A stretch of DNA of 64,000 nt from Symsagittifera roscoffensis (Eukaryota; Xenacoelomorpha; Acoela; Convolutidae): NCBI RefSeq assembly GCF_963678635.1, contig NC_087062.1, positions 49,014,552 to 49,078,551 of the forward strand. Direction: 5' to 3'. Shown here one piece after another: positions 41,601 through 54,519 of the stretch. Position numbers and translations under genes: made by a program. The notes under the pieces are model-generated. The model saw only the letters and a list, made by a program, of their open reading frames with translations, was not told the DNA's origin and searched no databases. Each line of letters begins with the position of its first letter. Within the stretch, counting starts at the first letter, position 1.

Positions 41601-42867
41601 ATGGCCAATCGAGGATTGGAAAAGAGTAATGAACGGAAGTAAAAACAAAAAAAACTTCGAGGGGGGAAAATTTCATTTTTCGAATTTTACTGAAAAAAAA
41701 TAGATACCCTTTCAGCTCCTTGAATTCCTTCTAGAACTACTTATGAATTCCTTCATAAATAATTCCAGAACTATTTATGATTGGCACTTTTCTGATAATA
41801 TGAACCCATCCAGAGAAAAATGGATCAATAGGTAAAGTTTTTATTCCGCTGGAAATTAAAGGCCACTTTCGAAACTAGAAATCGTTCACGTTTTTTCCCC
41901 GCCATTTCCATGTTCGTATTTGGAGAGTCCTAATTACGTCCTTTTCAGCAGACCAATTTTAATTGAAATGAAAAAGTGTATACATACCTAAGTGCATTCA
42001 TAAATGCATCAAAATGTATGAATGCGCATCTGTAGTTATTAGAGACTTTTAAGAACTTTCCTAAAAAAAACAAACAAACAAAAAAATAGCAAGAACTTTA
42101 TAAGAGTCTTCACTACGTTCATTACATTTAAAATAGGCGGCCTTATCTCTGGACCAGACGAGAAAGAACCTCGATTATGTAAAGAATCAATTAAAACAAT
42201 AAAATCTGTACAAAATTTGTTTACGCGATAAAAAGTCTAGTTCCCCCGGTTACATGACATTTGCTATCGCAAATTTAAAAAAAGGATCCTTTTCCTTTTC
42301 CCCTCATCTCACAAAAGCATCAATTTTATGTTCTAACGAGTGGGTTCACAAGGTTGATTATGAAGACCAAATATGTTTGTCATGACCTAATTTATCTGCA
42401 TTTCAATTTTGATGACAATCGGAAAAATTGAACAGTAATTTTAATTATAAAAATTTGCAGGTTGGGGGAAAGGAAAAAGCGCCAAAAAAATCCCATTTCG
42501 ACAGTGGATTTTTTGTCTTTTATCAAAAAAAAGAATTGAATTTGAAGAAAGCCAAAATTTAAACAGCGAAGAAGTAATTTTGCGTCAGAAAAAATTTTCA
42601 GACATCTGGAAAAAAAAACGAAAAAATCATCACGACGTATAATACAAGTCTGAACTGTTTTCATCGACTCATAAGTTTGTCAGTCCGCAGTTTCCTGAAC
42701 TTAGCTGAATTGTTTTGAAATAATTTTAATGTATAGTTTCAAAATGAGTGATGCATCGATAAATTCGGCGTTGTGTCAACGAAAGCGGCAAAAATTGAGC
42801 ATACAGACGCTGCAAAAACTTCTTTGTCACGCTGAAAAATTTTCCATTTAAAAAAATAAAAAATGAT
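41601..42867. repeat. Diverged SINE-body copies and non-coding DNA
   Basis: Contains further diverged matches to the SINE body (GATTGGAAAAGAGTAATGAACG near 41612, ATGGATCAATAGG near 41820, GAGTCTTCACTACGTTCAT near 42103). No gene is seen. Confidence 0.5.
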
Positions 42868-42937
42868 CCTGGATTCAAACCTTAGAATTTTCTCTTTGCA
42901 CGCATGTGCGTTACCTCTAAGCCGTATAAACGCTCTG
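42868..42937 (-). repeat. tRNA-like SINE head
   Basis: The minus strand shows CGGCTTAGAGGTAACGC (A-box-like) and, about 40 nt later, GGTTTGAATCC (B-box-like). Stems are imperfect, so a pseudo-tRNA or SINE promoter rather than a functional tRNA. Confidence 0.5.
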
Positions 42938-43583
42938 ATTTGGATTTTACTCAGACCAAAGTGAAGGTAAGTAAGCCGATAGACTCAAGCGGACAGCCAA
43001 TAGGTTGAAGTAAACAGAAAAATTTCGGCACTAAGTCCATGGAAAAAATGCATGTGCCGCCCAAATAAAAACCCACGAGTACTACGTGGGTACTGGGTAC
43101 TGCACGCAAGGTGGCTTACAGAAATTGGAAAATAAACAGAGATATCTTAAGCCGACAACCAAGAAGCCGAGGAACATTTAAATTAATTTTCTACACAAAT
43201 ACATATAACAGTTAGAATTCTGGATATATCATTTCCCAGTAATTAGTAGTAGCCAGTAATTGATTTTTCGAGAAAATAAGCATGTCAGAAGAAACTATAC
43301 CGCCTGCAGTACCACTGGAATAACTTGCAAGGTTGTACAATCACTTTAAGTCTTAACTTCCAATTTGATACGCTTGCTGCGTAACGCGACAGTAGTTTGA
43401 GTTTATTTATGATTCCGTAAATTGTCAACCAACGTCGTGGAAATGTTGCAATTCTGTGACTTCGCAATGGTCTGGGTTCGTTTCTACCACAAAAATTGTT
43501 ATAAACCTAATTTGAAGATCTTTTTTCATTTTGAAACTAGCTTTTTGGAACCAGTTTAAAACTAGTGTTTACATCCAATCATA
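42938..43583. other. Non-coding spacer
   Basis: No gene or clear repeat. Confidence 0.3.
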
Positions 43584-43850
43584 ATATTGCTAAAACTATC
43601 TCTATAAAATATTCCCAACTAACCAATCATGATTCATAACTAACACTTAAAATTATTTGTAAAGCTGAAACTATTCATAGTTTCAGCAACAGAACGAAAT
43701 TGATAAAATTTAGCAAACAGTTCCTGATATCTGACTCGCAAACACCAGTATACACTAGATCTTTTCAGACTAGGAGAAATAAGAGTAAGATTAAGATAGT
43801 TATTAGACTAAGAAGTTGCACGAATCTATCCGGCCGACAAAAACATTGTC
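43584..43850. repeat. Dispersed repeat with hairpin, copy 1
   Basis: About 265 bp matching 60705-60975 in the same orientation. Shared landmarks are TATAAAATATT, the hairpin GCTGAAACTATTCATAGTTTCAGC, and the end AGAAGTTGCACGAATCTATCCGGCCG. It may be a solo LTR or a SINE. No coding potential. Confidence 0.6.
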
Positions 43851-45655
43851 AAGGCCTATCCTTGTTTTGTTTTAAGCTAATTTTTCTCTAAACCAGTTCA
43901 TCCAGGCTATCCTGGGATCTTTAATTTTTAACCTAACTCTAAATTTCAACCCTTTAAAAAAATAATTGATCATCAAGGCTTTCCTTCGATCAATCAGAAA
44001 AATTTTGTTCTCCCCACCTCGTAGTAAAAAGTGTCTGATAACCTCACCCACAGATTCCCCCCCCCCCCTCAACTGTTAACTACGACCCAACATTAACAGA
44101 AATTTTTGAATAACTAACCCTTTTAACTAAGATAAACAGTGAAGAACTTCGGTTACTCATCCTTTATTTGAGCCTCTCCTCTTAGTTGACCAGGCTTAAA
44201 CACATCGTTAACTTAGTAAGATCTAAATTAGTATCTAACAATCTTCTTGTGTTCTAATTATACCCAAGCCTTGTGGATTGATTTACTATTCTCCAACCCT
44301 TGACCACAAATCACAACCCTAAGTAAGATTAAATAATTTTTTCATGAAATAAAACTTAACCGCCGAGAAAATAGACATCATGCTAACTAATTGATATACT
44401 CTCTCTCTCTCAAACCCGTCAACCTTGACATGCTATGCACCAGGATTACGATAACCTCACGAAAATCGTAAGACCTAACAGTATAGGAACTAACCTAACC
44501 CCTGGATTTTGCGACCATCATTCTAGCAGTAATGTCATGATATAATCTAGGAAACAAACAACCAATAGTACTTCATATTTGCTTAATTAAAAACGAAAGA
44601 TACGATCTTGTAATTACACCACAAAAACAAAAATAGGATACATCAGATCGAAAAAAAAAACAAACAAAAAAGAAGGATGTAATCACAAAATAAAAGCAAA
44701 TTGTTAAACAAAATTTTTCCAAACACGAAACTTCAAAATCTTCGAGATTTATTCGACGATAAAAATAAACCAAATAACGACCAAAAAAGTTTTTCGGAAT
44801 CAGAACTCAGAACAGCATCATCTATAAAAGGTAAATGTAGAATAAAAAGAACATACCTTCGTAAATCAGTAAGGCTCTATAATTGGAATCAACCATAAAA
44901 ACAAATTGAAAATTAAACATTAACCGTAATTCCACACAAAAAATGATTCCATACGATAAAAAATTGACGCTTACTCTATCTTTTCTTTGTCATTCACCCA
45001 CAATGCAACCCCGATAGAGGACAAGTACAATTTTGCCATAATCTAACAGCTAATTCGTTCGAAAAAAAAAACAAATTAATAAACCCCAAGTGAGAAAATT
45101 TGATCAGTCATTAATATTATTTCAACGACAATTTTTGTATTTGTAGAAGAACGTTGAACCTGATTTCAATAACGTTTTCCTACAGTATTTGCACTTTGTT
45201 TAATAGAATGTTTGATTTGTCTTCAATTTTGCAAATGAATGAGATCAACTTGAAAAGGAATCAAAGTTCGAACCTTGAACAGCCGAATTTAGCGTGATTG
45301 ACTTTTCGTCTTTTTCTTGAAAAAAAAATAATTTTGACCCATATAAAATTTTTCACCTCTACTGAAAAACTTCATTCACACTTGAAAAATTTATTATTAG
45401 AAAGTGTTTGTGAAATATATATTCATAACATTTGTTTTTGAATTGATTATAGTAATTGTGTTTAATAGGTTTTTAATCAGAAATCATGTTCCGATTCGAA
45501 CAAGCTTGATTATCGCAAAAAAAAACACAGAGGCGCAGCTAGAATTTGCAAACACAGGCGATGAAACCGCAAAACGTACTCTGAAAAGGCAACAACAAAG
45601 TAAAATAACGAAAGCAAAGGTAAAAAGTAGTCTTGAAAAATGAAATTTTTGCGGT
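43851..45655. other. Non-coding spacer
   Basis: AT-rich, many short frames without protein-like features. A CT-rich run at 44397-44410 and a C9 run at 44059 are the only notable simple sequences. Confidence 0.35.
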
Positions 45656-45722
45656 GCCGGAAGCGTACTTTCAACGTGAAGGATAGGAGTCCCACGTTTT
45701 CGCATCTGCGCAAAGATCGCTT
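45656..45722 (-). repeat. tRNA-like SINE head
   Basis: The minus strand GCGCAGATGCGAAAACGTGGGACTCCTATCC has the spacing of an A box and anticodon arm, followed by a degenerate T arm. Confidence 0.4.
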
Positions 45723-46145
45723 GAAAATTAATTAGTACTAGGTACCAATAACGCAGCTTCGATTGGTATTAATTTCACAATGCTATGCAGCAAAATCGCC
45801 ACAAAAACCAAGTCAGTTTCAAAAGAAAAGATGTACACAAAGAAACAGAAAAACAGACTTCTTCTTTAAAAAAAAACTTCATTTTTCGAATTTCATAGAA
45901 AATTAAATGACATTGAGGTTCTTCAAATTTCTAGAACAAATTATGTTCGACACTTTTTTGATAAAAATTACTCAATTTGAGAAATAATGGATCAAAGCAT
46001 GTTTTTAATCCGTTCGGAAAGTTCAAAATTAAAACCAATTTCAAGTCGATCACGTTTCTCCAGACCTTTACACAGTTGCTGTTCGAACAATATCAAAGAA
46101 CAACTCATCCAGTTTCCGTACAATAAAGCAACGATCAGCAAAAAC

Positions 46146-46650
46146 ATAGCCAACTGACAGTTGGAAAAGAGTAATGGACGCAAAAAAAACGAAGAAACCG
46201 ACTTGTTTTTTCACAAATCTTCAACTTTTGAATTTCGATGAAAAATTAATCTCTATGAATTTGTTGAGCAATTTATGATGGCCATTTTTTGTTACAACTA
46301 ACCCAAATTGAGAAAACTGGATCAAGAGGTAGAATTTTCATTTCGCTGGGAAATCTGATAATTAATTTCCATTTTCTAAATTAGAAGTCGATCACGTTTT
46401 TCGTGACCTTTAAAATTTTGCTGTTTGATAGTGGGGTTTTTCTTCTCTTAACATAATAAATGCACTGAACTCTCAAAGAAATCACAAGTCAAACAGCGAA
46501 AAATCAAAATTGATCGTGAAATTTTAAAACCTCTTCCTGTAAAAAAAAAATCAGAAAGACCTATATTTCATTTCAATATTCCAGATTTGAATCTCCGATC
46601 TGTTGATTAGGAGTCTGACGTTCTGTCATCTGCGCCACGCTCTCTGGAAA
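46146..46650 (-). repeat. Full-length tRNA-derived SINE copy
   Basis: The minus strand starts with a tRNA-like head (46645-46580: GTGGCGCAGATGACA then AGATTCAAATC). The body runs leftwards through a TCACGTTTTTCGTGA hairpin near 46398 and CTCAATTTGGGTT-type sequence near 46310. It ends CTCTTTTCCAACTGTCAGTT. About 0.5 kb. The same order of landmarks is seen at 46912-47462 and, headless, at 51838-52300. Confidence 0.65.
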
Positions 46651-46911
46651 TTAAACTAACTCTTGTCACCCAAGAAGTTCTTTTTCGTGACTAAGATTAG
46701 AAAGCAATTTTACTACGCTCAACTTTACCTGTGTAAAAAAATGAAAAAAATTTTAAGCGTGGGAAAATTACCTGCAAAAAAAAACATTGATCTCATTCGT
46801 CAATATTGAAAATATCGTTTAATGTTTCGAGTAAATTTGATTAAACTGCCTCACATAGAAAATTTTGAAATTCTTCGGATAATCTAAAGCCAAACAGCTC
46901 TAATGAAGCAA

Positions 46912-47462
46912 CATAGCCAAGAGACAGTTGAAGAGTCAATGAACGCAAGTAAACAAAAAAAACTGACTTGTTTTTTGAAAACTTCAACTTTCGAATTTCT
47001 AAGAAATTAATTTATGACCTTCAAGCTCTTTTTTATTTCTAGAAAAATTTATGAATGAATTTATGATTTTTTTGGATAAAATTGACTCATTTTAAAAAAA
47101 ATGTATGAGAGGGTAAAATTCTTTATTTCACAGGGAAATCCGAAAATTTAATTCTATTTTCCTAAATAGAAAATGATCCTATTTTTCATGACCTTTTTCA
47201 GTGCTCGATAGTGGAGCTCTTTCAACAAAGGAAATGAACTGAATTCAAAAAGAAATCAAAAGTCAAACCCCGGAAAAGTAAATTTTAGCCCGAATGAATT
47301 TTACTTTTTCTTGGAAAAACTTTTTAAAACATTATGGCGACTTATGTAAGAGTCTGAACTACGTTCATCGACTCTAAATATAAAGGGAGTGTAGGATTCT
47401 AACCTGCGATCTCGAAAATTGTAGTGGCGAATTCTTTCCTCTGCGCCACAAGCCAGTGAGAC
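46912..47462 (-). repeat. Second full-length SINE copy
   Basis: Same structure as 46146-46650: head at 47455-47385 on the minus strand (GTGGCGCAGAGGAAAGAATT, then GGTTAGAATCC), the same body landmarks, and an end CAACTGTCTCTTGGC near 46912. Confidence 0.65.
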
Positions 47463-47563
47463 GTTCCTTACACTAGCCACCAACAAGGCTGCAGATGCTA
47501 ATAAATAGCCTGCCAATGCTATGCGGCAAAATTGCCCCAATTATACCTAAAATTATTGCTAAG

Positions 47564-47632
47564 TGCGGCATTGTGACTCCGCTCAGTAGATTAGGAGGAA
47601 ATCACGCCCTTCCTCTATGCCACTGTTGGTAC
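47564..47632 (-). repeat. tRNA-like SINE head
   Basis: AGTGGCATAGAGGAAGGGCG and TGAGCGGAGTCACAATGCC on the minus strand give the tRNA-like A/B box spacing. It lies close after the previous head, so the copies may be tandem or nested. Confidence 0.45.
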
Positions 47633-47982
47633 AATCTCTTGGGTCTTAATTTTGATTACTTTCGATGAATTTACTTTGGATTGTGTCTTTGAAGAGTTTC
47701 CCACACCAAATTGTAAACAAAATGATTTGCAGCTGCCCCCATTTTTATACTCTTATTTAAAAACCGATGCTTAACATTTTGAAAGAATAAAAGACCCAAT
47801 GAAACAGCTCTCCTGGAAAAAAGATGCAACTCTACTTTTTAAGTACAACAATCGAAGAAGGTCAGAGACTATTATCACGTAGCAGTAAAAGGGACGTAAC
47901 AAAAATGTTTAACTTAAAATTTAACAAACTCTAGCCACCAATAAATACGCAAAATTTTCAACAAATAAACAAACTCTCTCAA

Positions 47983-48055
47983 TGTTCCGGATTTGAGTCT
48001 CTGACCTGATGATTAGTGTCACTCACATCCTCGCATCTGCGCCACGGTCATTTGG
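47983..48055 (-). repeat. tRNA-like SINE head
   Basis: The minus strand has GTGGCGCAGATGCGAGGATG and AGAGACTCAAATCCGG, an A box and B box about 40 nt apart, closely similar to the head at 46580-46645. Confidence 0.5.
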
Positions 48056-48649
48056 AAGTAAAATAGTGACCAGCTATTGCTGAATGTACCTGTTTTAATT
48101 TTCCAATCTTATATTGTCAAGATACGGAGTTATTTTAAAAATTTCAAAATGGATTTAATTCAAAGGCCTAGTAATTAATCTTCTTAATGAGAAAATTAGC
48201 TGCTTATTTAGAAAAGAAAAATACTATTCGCTCTTTCAATTGAATTCTTCTCAGACTTGGCTGAATAGTTTTCGAAAAAATGAAAGATTCCAAAAAACGA
48301 TGAAAATTTTTAAAAATTGAGTTTTTCTTAAGCTATGAACTTTTCTCTAATAGAGCATGGGAATAGCCTCTTATGCAGGGAGATTTTCTACGCCCTGGTT
48401 TTTCGACTGAGCTCTTAGTATAAGATTTAGTTAGTTTTTGAGAATAGTGATGAATTTTCTAGAAAAAAAAATTATAATTTCTGACACATGCATTTTTAAG
48501 AAATCTAAGCACCATAATACTTTCAATGAGCTATCAACCTAAGAATCAGGGGGAGATCCTCATGATTATTTCTTTTGATTCAAACCTTCATCTCAGATTT
48601 GTGTATTTAATATTTGAGAAACTGGACAAAATTCAAAACAAAAAGGTAA

Positions 48650-49040
48650 AAAATCCCCCTGCTGAAAGTTTCGAAGGCCTTAGAGCGTGGGGAAACAGAA
48701 AATAGACCGGCAAAACATGCAGGCACATATAAGAGCAGCAGCTTTGTCCATTATTACTATTTTTTTGAAAAACGGTGAAGTAGTTTGTGAGAAAAATTGC
48801 AACTTCAGCGAAAAATTCTAAAATTTTCTAAAACGTTGCAATAAATAACAAAAACAACAAATCCGATACATTTTCATAATACCTGTTTTTTTATTAAGCA
48901 GGACCTAACACTAGCCCAAAATAAATAGGCTTAAAAATTATTAAATTGAAATATACCAAAAGTGCCACCAAATGAGCACTTCTAATTGCGGCTCAGACTA
49001 GAAAAAAAATCTTCTTAATAATACACTACGCTTGCTTGTG
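48650..49040. repeat. Dispersed repeat, copy 2 of 2
   Basis: Matches 1620-2030 in the same orientation, with the same internal landmarks (CAGGACCTAACACTAGCC, ATATACCAAAAGTGCCAC). Boundaries are by eye. Confidence 0.6.
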
Positions 49041-49786
49041 TAAAAATGAATCAGTAACAACAATATAGCCCAACAATTTGCATATAAAAAATCAACTGTC
49101 TCGCTGAGCTAATTGGTAGAAAAAACTTAAAAAGAGTTAAGTAGATTTAGGTGTTATTTTAGTTCTCAGAATATCGACACAGTATATTCTAACAGTGAGC
49201 TCAAAATCCATTGCGTTTTTTTTTGCATCCGGTGATAGTAAAATTAATCAACTGTTGTAATTGTGCTGATTCACTAATTATACAGACGAACAAGAAGCTC
49301 GAACAGCCGGGCAACAGATTGGAAGGAGCATGGGATGTCACGCAGCAGTTTTGCATGAAAAACAACAACGAAAATTAGGACAACCTACAACAGCATCACG
49401 GTCGCTTGAAGAGCGGCAACCAATAGCCACCAATAAAGCAGAATAGATGCGTTGATATTTCCAAAGCTAAAGATTATGACTATAGCAAAATTGCCACCAA
49501 ATGAGTACTTTTATTTGCAATTTTATTCAAAATTGCAAATATTACACTACCGTGTCATTCTATTACACTACACTCGTACATTACAGTGTCATTCTACTAG
49601 CTGGCTTGAGTAAATACAATTATCACATTCGAATTGAAATTGACACCCATTGATGCTTAAATGAAAATTATAGCTCATACAAAATTAGTGCAAACGTAGG
49701 TTTAGAGCCAGCCAATAGCGAATGCAAACTACGTGAGAATTGAATTTGTAAACCAGTTTGTTTTAACAACAAATTTTTAGATAAGT
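49041..49786. other. 3' flank of the HECT ligase gene
   Basis: Non-coding. Includes two minus-strand AATAAA words at 49510-49515 and 49522-49527, about 265 nt after the stop codon, which could serve as polyadenylation signals. Confidence 0.35.
49510..49527 (-). terminator. Possible polyadenylation signals
   Basis: Two AATAAA hexamers on the minus strand, 12 bp apart, downstream of the HECT ligase stop codon. No transcript evidence is available. Confidence 0.3.
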
Positions 49787-50074
<288 letters not shown>

Positions 50075-50342
50075 CTAGAACAGCACAACTGCACAACTAC
50101 TCAATTTTTAAAGTTTCATATTTATTTACTAAATGCATAGGTTTAAGGCCAGGTCAAAATTTTCCAAAAAAATCAGAACTTTATTCCAATTGTTCTTGAA
50201 TCAATTTTTTTTACAATTCCTTTCAACACTACCAAAAAGTCCAGCCTTCCAGGATACACAAAAATGCTTCAAAAAATTTGTCGAAATCCATAATTGATAT
50301 AGTATGAAATATCACTGATAGGATGAATGAAAATATTTTAAC
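50075..50342 (-). other. Intron of the HECT ligase gene (268 nt)
   Basis: GT-AG intron between the two last exons, phase 0. No embedded features seen. Confidence 0.85.
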
Positions 50343-51322
50343 CTGTTTCGAGTTTTTATTGTAGTTCCTGTACAAGGTATTCGCCATCCAATCATCCACG
50401 TCAATCTCGTGAATACCACACAACATTATTTCCAGTTCTTTTTCATCGAAGTACTGCAGCCACGAAACAGGAACGACCTCGTTGAATCCGTGTAAAAAAC
50501 ATCCTGTCTGGTCTTCCACCCCCCTGGCTAGAATCCAATTCAGCATCAGCTTAATATACTCACTCTTGTTCTCCTCCGACACGAAAATCTCGTTTCCATT
50601 CGGCTTCAGTTCATTAGTTACCAACTTGCCGAAAGCTTCGTGGTCGATGGAAAAAGTGAACCCTAAATCTTCCGCGCTGTACTCGCTCAAGTCTGTTTCC
50701 TGGATCCATTTGAGCGAGCGATAATACTCCGGATCAACGGCTTCTAAATCCGACAAGGCCATAGGACGATTCAAAATACGTTTGTAGAAAGGCAGCGTGA
50801 ACCCGGAGTCGATAAACTTCTTCTGGAAGAGGGCGAGAGCAATAAATCTTCCAATAAAACGAAAGTACTTTAAGTGGTCTGGATTGATTGAAGAATGAGG
50901 GTTGATCTGCAAAGCGTAATTAGTGTCATTGGCGTATTGGAATAGACACCACATGGGGTTCAATACCTCTCGCGACAGTTTGAAGAACCATTCTCGGGCA
51001 ACTCCTCCGTAATCGATGCCCTCTTCGCCCTCGAAAGACACATGCAGTCTTCTTCTCAACTGGTAAGGCTTCACAGCCAGAATCTGACGCATGGATGATT
51101 CTAGAACATTCTGTCTGGAAACTGTGATCTTGAACGTTGAAGGTAGTGAGTTACTGGCACACAGTAGTCGGAACTGGTTCTCTTTCCAAGAGAAATGTCT
51201 CTCGTAAGTGATGTTTTTCGGCTGTTGCAACAGGTTTTCTTGACCAAAAAGCGTACTTTTGTTCGTCCTCGGGTCAATAAAAGTCGTGGTCCGACTGTTG
51301 TGATCCACAAAATAAGGAATTC
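50343..51322 (-). CDS. WW-HECT E3 ubiquitin ligase, penultimate exon
   Basis: A 980-nt exon between acceptor TTTGTAG (51323) and donor CAG-GTTAAA (50342); the reading frame is intact. It starts inside the last WW domain (PYFVDHNSRTTTFIDPRT). Then comes the HECT N-lobe: WKENQFRLLCASNSLPS, GEEGIDYGGVAREWF, NPHSSINPDHLKYFRFIGR, KFIDSGFTLPFYKR, ELKPNG, GFNEVVP and LQYFDEKELEIMLCGI. Entering and leaving phases (1 and 0) fit the neighbouring exons. The sequence is noticeably diverged from textbook orthologues, suggesting a fast-evolving invertebrate. Confidence 0.95.
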
Positions 51323-51658
51323 CTACAAATGGAACCATGAGTTATTGTTTGAAAAAAATGTACCTCTGCCAACAAAAAAGCTGGATTTGCTATTGCTCTA
51401 AATCCACAGTCATAGAAAAATATGACAAACGCAGACTGGAAAACGATGAAACGTTTCGAAATAACGTTACAAAGCCGATAGAATACATATCGAAATAAAT
51501 TGCCAAATTATCATAACATTAAAAGCAACTACAATGAAAATTGCGTACAGAAAAAAAAAAACATTTCAAGTTGTCGCAACTAAGCCGACAAAACATGGAC
51601 AGAAAAATAATAGGCCTGAAATTTTATTTGAAACATAAAAACCATTTGAAGAAAAAAC

Positions 51659-51735
51659 AGGTCCTGGTCAGATTCGAAGCAAGGACCTTTGTCATCCCGG
51701 GCGTATCGTTACCTCCACGCTAAGTGTATAAGTGT
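51659..51735 (-). repeat. tRNA-like SINE head in HECT intron
   Basis: On the minus strand CTTAGCGTGGAGGTAACGAT (A-box-like) and TTGCTTCGAATCTGACC (B-box-like) have tRNA spacing. The flanking body (AAGCCGACAAAACATGG) resembles sequence near 59465 and 60080 rather than the main SINE body, so this may be a second SINE family. Confidence 0.45.
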
Positions 51736-51837
51736 ACCGGAGACGCCAAGAAACTCATTATTAACCAAGGTACAACCAGGAGATGAGCCCTGTAAAAGAG
51801 TTAATTACGGGGGGAAAACGCAAGGGTAATCAATATA

Positions 51838-52300
51838 GCCAACAGACAGTTGGAAAATAGTCATGAAAGCAAGAAAATAGAGAAAACACTGACTTGTTTT
51901 TTAAAAAAAAACTTCAAATTTCGAGTTTCAAAGAAAAAAATATGTGGCCTCAAAGCTCTTTGAAATTCAAGAACAGCCTATGATTGACGTTTTTTGATAC
52001 AAACAACCCAATTTAGAAAAACTGGATCAATAGGTACATTCTCTATTCCGCTGGGAAATCTGCCAATTGAATTCCTTTTTCGAAACTGGAAATCGATCAC
52101 GTTTTTCGTGACATTTACACATTTAATGTTCGATAGTGGAGTTATCTTTCCTTTTAACAATGGAAATGAACTAAACTTGGAAAGAAACTAAAAGTAAAAA
52201 CGCAAAAAAAAAATCAAATTTAAGCGTGAACAAAAAAAATTCTGAAAAAAATCACCAAGACCTATATAAGAGTATTCACTACGTTCATGACACTTGGTAA
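51838..52300 (-). repeat. Headless SINE copy in HECT intron
   Basis: Shares GCCAACAGACAGTTGGAAAA, CCCAATTTAGAAAAACTGGA, CGATCACGTTTTTCGTGAC and GAGTATTCACTACGTTCATG with the copies at 46146 and 46912. The tRNA head is missing; sequence passes directly into the exon donor region. Confidence 0.65.
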
Positions 52301-52320
52301 CGCATTGAAAAATTCACTCA

Positions 52321-52869
<549 letters not shown>

Positions 52870-54290
52870 CAGTGAATTGCAAACTTACAAAGAATCTAGG
52901 CATTTTCTAGTCACCTGATGGAAGTGCACACCTTAAGAAGTTAAACGACCTGAATGGCACAACTATGCACTTCCAGGGTCTTCCTCGTCACTTTTACGCA
53001 ATAATAATCAAACATTTGTTCCAGAGACTTTTCATTAGGCCTGAATGGCACAACAATGCAGTTCCCAGGTCTTCCTCGTCATTTTTAAGCAAAAATAATC
53101 AAACATTTCCAGAAACAGTTATTCATTTTCCATATTTAGCTGTGAGTTGCAAACATACAAAGAATCTAGGCATTTCTTAGTCACCTCATAGAAGTCCGAG
53201 CCTTAAGACGTAAAACCACCTGAACAGTACAACTGCAGTTACCAGGTCTTCCTCGCCAATTTTACGCAAAAAAAAAACAAAATACTTCCGGAGACAGTCG
53301 TTCATTTTAAAACTTTGTTAAGAAGTGCAAACATACCAAGAATCTAGACATTTTCTAGTCACTTGATAGAAGTGCGAACCTTAAAAAGTTAAACGGCCTG
53401 AATGGCACAACTGCATTTCCACGGTCTTCCTCGTGACTTTTGAGCAATAATAATCAAACATTTGTTCCGGAGACTTTCTTTTTATTATGCCTGAATGGCA
53501 AAACAATGCAGTTCCCAGGTCTTCCTCGTCATTTTTAAGCAAAACAATCAAAGAATTCCAGAAACACTCATTCATTTTCAATACATTGCTAGTGTTGCAA
53601 ACATACAAAGAATCTCGGCATTTCTTAGACACCTGATAAAAGTGCGAGCCGTAAGAAGTAAAAACCACCTGAACGGTTCAACTATGCAATTACCAGGTCT
53701 TTCTCGTCGATTTTACGCAATAATAATAAAATGTTTCCAGAGACAGTCGTTCATTTTGAAACTTTGTTGTGAAGTGCAGACATACAAAGAATCTAGGCAT
53801 TTTCTAGTCACCTGATAAAAAGCGAGCTAGTCACCTGAATGGCACAAATATGCAGTTCCCGTCTTCCTCGTCATTTTTGAGTAAAAAAGTCAAACATTTC
53901 TTCCAAAGACAGTCGTTCATTTTCAAAACTCTGTTGTGAAATAAAAAAAACACAAAATCTAGGCAAGGTCTAGTCACCTAATGGAAGTCCAGGCCTTAAG
54001 AAAGCAAACGGCTTGAATGGCACAACATTGCACTTCCCGTGTCTTCCTTGTCGTTTTTAAGCAATAATAATCAAACAATTCTTCCAGACATAGTCGTTTG
54101 TTTTTGATACGTTGCTGTGAATTGCAAACAGACAAAGAATCTAGACATTTTCTCGAAGCGCAAGCCATAAGTAAAGCTAATTGAAAAGCACAACTATGCA
54201 GATCTCAGGTCTACCTCGTCATTTTTTAGCAATAACAATCGAACATTTCCCCATTCATTGCATACCTAATCAGCAGTTTAGCATTTCAAC
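52870..54290. repeat. Minisatellite, about 178-bp unit
   Basis: Nine diverged direct repeats, marked by CTTCCTCGTCATTTTT-like words at about 52980, 53071, 53246, 53426, 53519, 53698, 53864, 54045 and 54212. Spacing is 166-180 bp except two half units of about 92 bp. Each full unit also has CAAAGAATCTAGGCATTTTC, CCTGAATGGCACAACTATGC and AATCAAACATTTC. It lies inside the upstream intron of the HECT gene if that gene continues rightwards. Confidence 0.88.
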
Positions 54291-54330
54291 ATGTTCACAT
54301 GACAGCTATATTAGTAGTTTGCAATCCAGG

Positions 54331-54481
54331 GTGCGGAGCATAGCATCGTATAAGATACATTTACAAAATGTGCTATTACTTCAAGAAAAAAACGGTCCAT
54401 TCTACATAATGGCACTTACTAATACTTCAGAATTATTAACATGGCCAAAAGACATTTGAAGAAGTGCGGAGCATAGCATCG
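54331..54481. repeat. 18-bp direct repeat flanking 115 bp
   Basis: GTGCGGAGCATAGCATCG occurs at 54331-54348 and 54464-54481. The second copy sits at the 3' edge of the LINE, so it could relate to its insertion or to a small deletion. Confidence 0.55.
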
Positions 54482-54519
54482 CAATACTTGTGAATACTCT
54501 TATAGCTGGCAGTTTCCTA

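Noticed and set aside
46580..46645. A functional tRNA gene
   Set aside because: A and B boxes are present but stems do not pair well and the segment is joined to a repeated SINE body. The same applies to the other tRNA-like heads.
52870..54290. Coding frames inside the minisatellite (for example 53495-53815)
   Set aside because: Frames recur because the repeat unit recurs; they are not protein-like and change register between units.
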